Shown here: in pieces, positions 6,580 through 10,670 of the stretch
How the letters are laid out: the number at the start of each line of letters is the position of its first letter
Numbering within the stretch: the first letter of the stretch is position 1
Assembly: GCA_035273665.1 (NCBI GenBank)
Contig: DATEOW010000075.1
Coordinates: 1 to 10,670 of the forward strand
From: DATEEW01 sp035273665
Lineage (GTDB): Bacteria > Pseudomonadota > Gammaproteobacteria > Burkholderiales > SG8-39
Direction: 5' to 3'
DNA: 10,670 bases
Position numbers and translations under genes: made by a program
Notes under the pieces: model-generated
The model's database searches: none
What the model was told of the DNA's origin: nothing
The model's input: only the letters and a program-made list of their open reading frames with translations

Positions 6580-7392
6580 CTATGCGAGCGTGCGCTTGGG
6601 CGCCGTCTTCACGTGCGTTGCATAGAGTGTGAGACCGGTGAAGGCGAGGCCGCCCACGAGATTGCCCACCACAGTGGGAATCTCATTCCAGATCAGATAA
6701 TCCATGATCGAGAATTGTCCGCCGAGCATCAGGCCGGAAGGGAACAAGAACATGTTGACGATGGAATGCTCGAAGGTCATATAGAAGAACACCATGATCG
6801 GCATCCACATGGCGATGACCTTGCCGCTTACCGTGGTCGAAATCATTGCGCCCACCACCCCGGCGGAAACCATCCAGTTGCAGAGCATGCCGCGAATGAA
6901 CAAGGTGAGCATCCCGGCGGCGCCGTGTTCCTTATAGCCGAGGGTCCGAGCTTCGCCGATATGCCCGATGGCAACGCCAACCTTATTGGGATCCGTGGAA
7001 AACGCGAAGGTCACGACGATCGCCATGAGGACTGCGACGGTGAAGGCGCCCAAAAAATTGCCGACAAAGACGAGACCCCAATTGCGCAGGACGCCGCCAA
7101 TCGTGACACCGGGGCGCTTATCGAGCAGTGCCAGAGGCGCAAGCACGAAGACGCCTGTCAGCAGATCGAAGCCGAACAGATACAGCATGCAAAAACCCAC
7201 AGGGAACAAGACCGCGCCGAGCAGCGGATTGCCCGTATTCACAGTGATCGTTATCGCGAAGGCTGCAGCAAGCGCGAGAATCGCACCGGCCATGTAGGCG
7301 CGGATGATCGTATCGCGGGTCGACATATAGATTTTGGATTCGCCTGCATCGACCATCTTGGTGACGAATTCCGACGGGACCAGATAAGACAT
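6580..7392 (-). CDS. Formate/nitrite transporter (FNT) family channel
   Basis: FNT proteins are pentameric inner-membrane channels that move formate, nitrite or related small anions. The 270-residue product has about six membrane helices and the family hallmarks. These include FDLLTG in the omega-loop region (Thr79), GNFLGAF (111-117), Lys154 in GYKEH, MLCNWMV (169-175) and FEHSIVNMFLFP, whose His209 corresponds to the central pore histidine of E. coli FocA. The size is near that of NirC and slightly below FocA; substrate cannot be decided from sequence alone. ATG 7392 is chosen because it is preceded by GAGGA at a good distance and gives the family start MSYLVPSEF. The frame is open 39 bases further up to 7431, without support. 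The kinase/phosphatase gene follows 66 bp downstream on the same strand, so the two are probably co-transcribed. A possible promoter lies at 7541-7569. Confidence 0.92.
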   Translation of the reverse strand: MSYLVPSEFVTKMVDAGESKIYMSTRDTIIRAYMAGAILALAAAFAITITVNTGNPLLGAVLFPVGFCMLYLFGFDLLTGVFVLAPLALLDKRPGVTIGGVLRNWGLVFVGNFLGAFTVAVLMAIVVTFAFSTDPNKVGVAIGHIGEARTLGYKEHGAAGMLTLFIRGMLCNWMVSAGVVGAMISTTVSGKVIAMWMPIMVFFYMTFEHSIVNMFLFPSGLMLGGQFSIMDYLIWNEIPTVVGNLVGGLAFTGLTLYATHVKTAPKRTLA

Positions 7393-7540
7393 GATTTTTC
7401 CTCGTATCTTTTTTGAAGAGCGCGGCGCCATGGCCGCGGAATCTGGCGCATCAATCCCCCGTTGGATTCAATGTGCGTTTGAGCGACGAAACCTCATACC
7501 TAACCCGGCGTTGAATCTGGTGTGCTAGTTTCGCTGCCGC

Positions 7541-7576
7541 AATATACGGCGCACTTTGCGCGTCCACAATGGACGC
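7541..7576 (-). promoter_or_regulatory. Possible promoter and operator for the FNT gene
   Basis: On the - strand, TTGTGG (7569-7564) and TATATT (7546-7541) are 17 bases apart and fit a sigma70-type promoter, leaving a leader of about 140 bases before the FNT start. A 7-bp inverted repeat, GCGTCCA (7560-7566) and TGGACGC (7570-7576) around CAA, overlaps the -35 element as an operator would. No convincing FNR (TTGAT-N4-ATCAA) or sigma54 site was seen in the 303-bp gap. Matches are by eye only. Confidence 0.35.
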
Positions 7577-7659
7577 ACTATTTTCGTGCTCGAAAACTGA
7601 GATTGCCCCAAGATGGCGCGAGAAAAAGCGGTATGGGAGCGTTTGGCGTAGGAGGGATG

Positions 7660-7684
7660 CGCAAGCGAGCGATGCTCGCTTGCG
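7660..7684 (-). repeat. 11-bp-stem palindrome 3' of phoH
   Basis: CGCAAGCGAGC (7660-7670) and GCTCGCTTGCG (7674-7684) are perfect reverse complements around a 3-base loop. The element begins 11 bp after the phoH stop codon. The stem is GC-rich but no T-run follows on the - strand, so it may be a REP-like element, an RNA 3'-end stabiliser, or a non-canonical terminator. Only one copy is present in this window. Confidence 0.6.
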
Positions 7685-7695
7685 AGACGTGGCGC

Positions 7696-9168
7696 TTAGA
7701 GCACTTCAGCCGCGTGATCCGCTAAGCGAGAACGCTCGCCGCGTTGCAGCGTGACATGGCCCGAGTGCGCCCAGCCTTTGAAGCGGTCGACAACATAGGT
7801 CAGACCTGAACTGCCTTCGGTGAGGTAGGGCGTGTCGATTTGCGCGATGTTGCCGAGGCAAATCACTTTCGTCCCAGGGCCGGCGCGCGTGATCAATGTT
7901 TTCATCTGCTTCGGCGTCAGATTCTGCGCTTCATCGATGATCAAAAATTTGTTGATGAAGGTGCGGCCGCGCATAAAGTTGAGCGATTTTATTTTGATGC
8001 GCGAGCGGATTAAATCGCGCGTGGCTGCGCGGCCCCATTCGCCGGCTTCATCGTCGGTGGCGTTAAGCACGTCGAGGTTGTCTTCCAGCGCGCCCATCCA
8101 AGGCGTCATCTTCTCTTCTTCCGTCCCGGGCAGGAAGCCGATGTCTTCGCCAACAGGAACCGTTACCCGCGTCATGATGATTTCGCTATAGACCTTCATT
8201 TCCAGCGTTTGCATCAAACCCGCCGCCAAGGTCAGCAGCGTTTTGCCTGTACCTGCCTGACCCAACAAGGTCACAAAGTCGATATCCGGGTTCATCAGCA
8301 AGTTGAGCGCGAAATTCTGTTCGCGATTGCGCGCAGTAATGCCCCACACCGCATTTTTGCTATGCGCGTAGTCTCGAATCGTTTCGAGCACGGCGGTCTT
8401 GCCGCTTTGCTCGCGCACCGTCGCGAGTAGACCTTGCTCGCCTTCCTGATAAACGAAACCATTAAGCAGCAGGCTTTGGGCCACCGGGCCGGTCACGCGG
8501 AAATAGGTGCGGCTATCCTTCTTCCACGACTCCATGTCCTTGGCGTGCTGTTCCCAGAAATCGGGGCCCAGCTCGCGTACGCCGGTGTAGAGCAGATCGG
8601 TGTCTTCGAGGACCTTGTCGTTGAAGTAGTCTTCCGCGGCCAGACCCAAAGCGCGCGCTTTGATGCGCATGTTGATGTCTTTTGAAACCAGGATGACTTG
8701 GCGGTCCGCATAACGCTGCTGGAGTGCGATCACCACGCCGATGATTTGGTTGTCGGCTTTACTCGTCGGCAAGCTCGCCGGCAGCGGCGCTGCAATCGCT
8801 TCGGTTTGCAAATACAAGCGGCCTGTTGCCGGATCGGTGGGACTTCGGCGCAGCGAAATGCCGGCGTTGATATCCGCTTCTTTGCCGCTCACCAGATCAT
8901 CGAGATAACGACTCGCCTGTCTGGCGTTGCGTGCGACTTCGGATACGCCTTTCTTATTGTTATCCAATTCTTCGAGCGTCATGATCGGCAGGAAGATGTC
9001 GTGTTCCTCGAAGCGGAACAGACTGGTGGGATCGTGCATCAACACATTGGTGTCGAGCACAAAAAGTTTGGTGGCGGCGGCCTGCGGTTGACTATTGCGT
9101 GCGCGTTTGCTGGAAGAGATGGGAACGGGCTCAGAGCGTTTTAACAAAATCCAATACCTCTTGGGCAT
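7696..9168 (-). CDS. PhoH family ATPase with N-terminal PIN domain
   Basis: The 490-residue product joins a PIN nuclease-like domain to a PhoH ATPase domain, the architecture of PhoH2/YlaK proteins, for which RNA unwinding and cleavage have been reported in mycobacteria. PIN residues visible are FVLDTNVLMHDP (Asp39), LEELD (64-69), ADN (Asp139) and VSKDINMRIKA (Asp164). The ATPase domain has Walker A GQAGTGKT (303-310) and Walker B FLIIDEAQNLT (408-418), followed by GNIAQIDTPYL. The likely role is RNA processing or turnover. The start is uncertain. ATG 9168 overlaps the end of bcp by 38 bp and lacks a Shine-Dalgarno sequence. TTG 9147 is preceded by AAGAGG nine bases upstream, would shorten the protein by seven residues, and still overlaps bcp. 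Either start leaves the PIN domain whole. The overlap implies a coupled bcp-phoH operon, a pairing I recall as common in betaproteobacteria. Confidence 0.93.
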   Translation of the reverse strand: MPKRYWILLKRSEPVPISSSKRARNSQPQAAATKLFVLDTNVLMHDPTSLFRFEEHDIFLPIMTLEELDNNKKGVSEVARNARQASRYLDDLVSGKEADINAGISLRRSPTDPATGRLYLQTEAIAAPLPASLPTSKADNQIIGVVIALQQRYADRQVILVSKDINMRIKARALGLAAEDYFNDKVLEDTDLLYTGVRELGPDFWEQHAKDMESWKKDSRTYFRVTGPVAQSLLLNGFVYQEGEQGLLATVREQSGKTAVLETIRDYAHSKNAVWGITARNREQNFALNLLMNPDIDFVTLLGQAGTGKTLLTLAAGLMQTLEMKVYSEIIMTRVTVPVGEDIGFLPGTEEEKMTPWMGALEDNLDVLNATDDEAGEWGRAATRDLIRSRIKIKSLNFMRGRTFINKFLIIDEAQNLTPKQMKTLITRAGPGTKVICLGNIAQIDTPYLTEGSSGLTYVVDRFKGWAHSGHVTLQRGERSRLADHAAEVL

Positions 9169-9586
9169 GGCCGGGTACTTTGACGCCGCGCCACTCGCGC
9201 AGAATGGCGCCCTCGGGATCGATTACAAAAGTGCTGCGTTCGATGCCGCGTACTTTTTTTCCGTACATGAGTTTTTCTTTGATGACACCGAAATGCTCGC
9301 ACACCGTTTCATCGGGGTCCGAAAGCAATTCGAAGGGAAAGCCCATTTTCGTCTTGAAGCTCTCGTGCGACTTCAGACTGTCGCGCGAAATGCCGTAGAT
9401 TTCAGCGCCCACTTTGCGGAACGCCGGATGCAACTCCGTGAAGGCTTGGCCTTCGGTCGTGCACCCGGGCGTGTTGTCCTTGGGATAGAAATACAGGACG
9501 ATTTTTTTTGCATCGGACTCGGAAAGCGTGAAGGCTTTCCCGCCGGTGCTGGGGAGAGTGAAATCGGGAACGGCGTGCTCAAGCAT
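9131..9586 (-). CDS. bcp: Thioredoxin-dependent peroxiredoxin, Bcp/PrxQ type
   Basis: This enzyme reduces hydrogen peroxide and organic hydroperoxides in the cytoplasm. The motif FYPKDNTPGCTTEG gives the peroxidatic cysteine (Cys42 from this start), with the Pro and Thr of the PxxxTxxC active site. Further family segments are GISRDSLKSHESFKTKMGFPFELLSD and IERSTFVIDPEG. The E. coli Bcp resolving Cys, five residues after the peroxidatic one, is absent (Gln47). The only other Cys is Cys96 in DETVCEHFGV, which matches E. coli Cys99. ATG 9586 gives 151 residues and the family N-terminus MLEHAVPDFTLP, with GAAG nine bases upstream. ATG 9592 and ATG 9607 are alternatives, and the frame is open to 9634. 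The gene overlaps phoH at its 3' end and is divergent from the DUF3293 gene. Confidence 0.93.
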   Translation of the reverse strand: MLEHAVPDFTLPSTGGKAFTLSESDAKKIVLYFYPKDNTPGCTTEGQAFTELHPAFRKVGAEIYGISRDSLKSHESFKTKMGFPFELLSDPDETVCEHFGVIKEKLMYGKKVRGIERSTFVIDPEGAILREWRGVKVPGHAQEVLDFVKTL

Positions 9587-9692
9587 GGACATGGTCTTCG
9601 CGGCCATTGTTGCGGGATTCGCCCTTGAGCGCAATCTTGCGTTGCGGCGCGTCTTTCGCTAGGAAGGGGAGAATTCCATTGCCGCAAGCCGT

Positions 9693-10172
9693 ATGCCCAT
9701 CACTGCCGCAGAGCATGGTCCGGGTCCCCGCATGGACGAGGGGCTCTATCAGGCTTATTTGAAAACGGATTTTCATGTCGACGCCGATCCACCGGCTTGC
9801 CTGCATATTGGGCAGCAGGATGCGGCCTTTGCCCAATGGCTACGGGCGCATGGTCATCGCAGCGCCGTTTTGCTGACGGCTTGGAATCCCTATAGCGTCC
9901 CCATCGACGCCGCAGAGAATGGAGTACGGCAGGCCCAAATCGAAGCAGAAGCGCAAAGCCTGGGCCTCGCTTTTGTCCCCGCGAGAGGTGCCGACCCGGA
10001 TGGCGAATGGCCAGCCGAAGAAAGCCTTTGTTTATTCGACGTGTCGCTCGAACATATCGATGCCTGGATGCGGCGCTATGAGCAGAATGCAGTTGTTCGG
10101 GTCGATGACGCGGGCCAAGTGAGCCTCTATTGGCATCCAGACCTCCGCGAGGGCGAAAAAAAGCCCGCCTAA
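9693..10172 (+). CDS. DUF3293 domain-containing protein
   Basis: This is a 159-residue soluble protein of unknown function. The pattern matches what I know of the DUF3293 family: AYLKTDFHV (21-29), LHIGQQ (37-42), VLLTAWNPYS (59-68) followed by AENGVRQAQIEAE (74-86), then GEWPAEESLCLFDV (104-117) and RYEQNAVVRVD (128-138). No catalytic site, signal peptide or membrane segment is evident. The start may be ATG 9693 or ATG 9732; the latter begins just before the conserved part (MDEGLYQAYL), and neither has a strong ribosome-binding site. The last codons and the TAA lie inside the terminator hairpin. It is divergent from bcp and convergent with the PEP-CTERM gene, so it is probably transcribed alone. 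Confidence 0.75.
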   Translation: MPITAAEHGPGPRMDEGLYQAYLKTDFHVDADPPACLHIGQQDAAFAQWLRAHGHRSAVLLTAWNPYSVPIDAAENGVRQAQIEAEAQSLGLAFVPARGADPDGEWPAEESLCLFDVSLEHIDAWMRRYEQNAVVRVDDAGQVSLYWHPDLREGEKKPA

Positions 10173-10183
10173 GCGGGCCTTTT
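10156..10183. terminator. Bidirectional terminator between the DUF3293 and PEP-CTERM genes
   Basis: GCCCGC (10163-10168) and GCGGGC (10173-10178) form a 6-bp GC stem with a 4-base loop. A run of seven A (10156-10162) precedes it and CTTTT follows. Read on the - strand, the stem is followed by seven T, a strong terminator for the PEP-CTERM gene. Read on the + strand, it has four T and serves the DUF3293 gene, whose TAA stop is in the loop. Confidence 0.85.
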
Positions 10184-10202
10184 CATCCACGACGAATCTT
10201 AT

Positions 10203-10670
10203 TCAGCGGCTGCGGCGTGAGAAAGCTGCGCCGATCATTGCCAAGCCCAGTAATGCGAGGATTCCTGGTTCAGGCACATCATTCTCGTCGCAGGCAGGAC
10301 CGGTCGCCGAGCACACTTGCGCGGGTAATTTCAGGCTGCCTTCGCCGTTTTGGCCGACATTCTGAAAGCGCATGAAGGGACTGCAACCAGCGTCTTTGCC
10401 GTTGCACGGTCCGAACAGTTCTTCGAGTGATGGCGCTTGGTTGAAGACGAGCGTGAAGATCGCTTCACCGAAATAACGGGGCGGGCCACCCAGATTATCG
10501 CCACCGGGCACATACAAGCCACCCTTCACACCCTTATCGGTTTCGGCACCGAAGTCGACGTCCACGCCATCGATTGCGCCGGTCTCGAACAACCAGTGAT
10601 TTGTTGAACCGGCACAAGTACCACCAATGTTGGTCGCTCCAACGCTCAGGCACCAGGAGTTCATCGACAA
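10203..10670 (-). CDS. PEP-CTERM sorting domain protein, N-terminus outside window
   Basis: The visible 155 residues end in VPEPGILALLGLAMIGAAFSRRSR: a VPEP motif, a hydrophobic helix and an Arg-rich tail. This is the C-terminal sorting signal read by exosortase (EpsH family) in Gram-negative bacteria that make exopolysaccharide or biofilm. The protein is therefore likely exported and processed at the cell envelope. The body is Gly- and Asn-rich with six Cys (WC, TC, PC, GC, VC, AC), which may form disulfides in the periplasm, and it shows no enzyme motif I recognise. The frame is open to the right edge and no signal peptide is seen, so the start lies beyond 10670. The first codon visible is TTG, which should not be taken as a start. 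The gene ends about 20 bp from a strong terminator. Confidence 0.85.
   Translation of the reverse strand: MSMNSWCLSVGATNIGGTCAGSTNHWLFETGAIDGVDVDFGAETDKGVKGGLYVPGGDNLGGPPRYFGEAIFTLVFNQAPSLEELFGPCNGKDAGCSPFMRFQNVGQNGEGSLKLPAQVCSATGPACDENDVPEPGILALLGLAMIGAAFSRRSR

Larger units (their letters stand above)
7393..7695. other. 303-bp non-coding spacer between phoH and the FNT gene
   Basis: No supported gene lies here. From right to left on the - strand it contains a strong palindrome just after phoH (7660-7684), the possible FNT promoter/operator (7541-7576), and a leader that ends with the FNT ribosome-binding site. A + strand frame from 7522 to 7725 exists but has no ribosome-binding site, no recognisable protein features, and runs through the palindrome into phoH. 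Confidence 0.6.

Noticed and set aside
6400..7416. Long + strand open frame of 338 codons opposite the FNT and kinase genes
   Set aside because: It is antisense to two well-supported genes, its product is a low-complexity His/Arg/Asp/Glu-rich sequence with no recognisable domain, and it is explained by the codon bias of the opposite strand.
7522..7725. + strand frame of 67 codons in the phoH-FNT spacer
   Set aside because: No ribosome-binding site, basic low-information product, passes through the palindrome at 7660-7684 and into the end of phoH.
9630..9641. Short inverted repeat CGCAA-TC-TTGCG between bcp and the DUF3293 gene
   Set aside because: A 5-bp stem with a 2-base loop is too short to distinguish from chance, and no clear promoter pair lies next to it.

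Overview
The window looks like chromosomal DNA from a betaproteobacterium, or a close relative. The evidence is a ribosomal cluster with the primosome gene priB between rpsF and rpsR (a beta/gamma-proteobacterial trait), a bcp-phoH gene pair, a PEP-CTERM surface protein, and moderately high G+C. There are no tRNA or rRNA genes, insertion sequences, phage genes or CRISPR arrays. Most genes are core or common accessory genes.

Left part (1-3061, + strand): rpsF (5' end cut off by the window), priB, rpsR and rplI form a tight operon closed by a perfect 17-bp stem terminator. The replicative helicase gene dnaB follows with its own leader. Ribosome assembly genes and replication-restart/replication genes are therefore side by side.

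Middle part (3072-7392, all - strand): a TerC/CBS/CorC membrane protein converges on dnaB with only 10 bp between the stop codons. Upstream of it lies a two-gene unit. The first gene encodes a formate/nitrite transporter (FNT) channel. The second, 66 bp downstream, encodes a membrane-anchored fusion of a PP2C-type phosphatase and a Ser/Thr kinase. Related kinase/phosphatase genes are known next to nitrate/nitrite assimilation genes in other proteobacteria, so the pair probably works together in nitrite or formate uptake and its control. The 66-bp gap carries a hairpin that would bury the only good Shine-Dalgarno sequence before the kinase gene.

The 303-bp space 7393-7695 has no convincing gene. 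It holds an 11-bp-stem palindrome just after phoH and a possible promoter with an overlapping inverted repeat for the FNT gene.

Right part (7696-10670): the PIN-PhoH ATPase gene and the peroxiredoxin gene bcp overlap in an operon on the - strand. A DUF3293 gene diverges from bcp. It ends in a terminator shared with a convergent PEP-CTERM protein gene that runs off the right edge.

The most interesting part is the FNT plus PP2C-kinase pair with its intergenic hairpin. I did not find a clearly undescribed multi-gene system.
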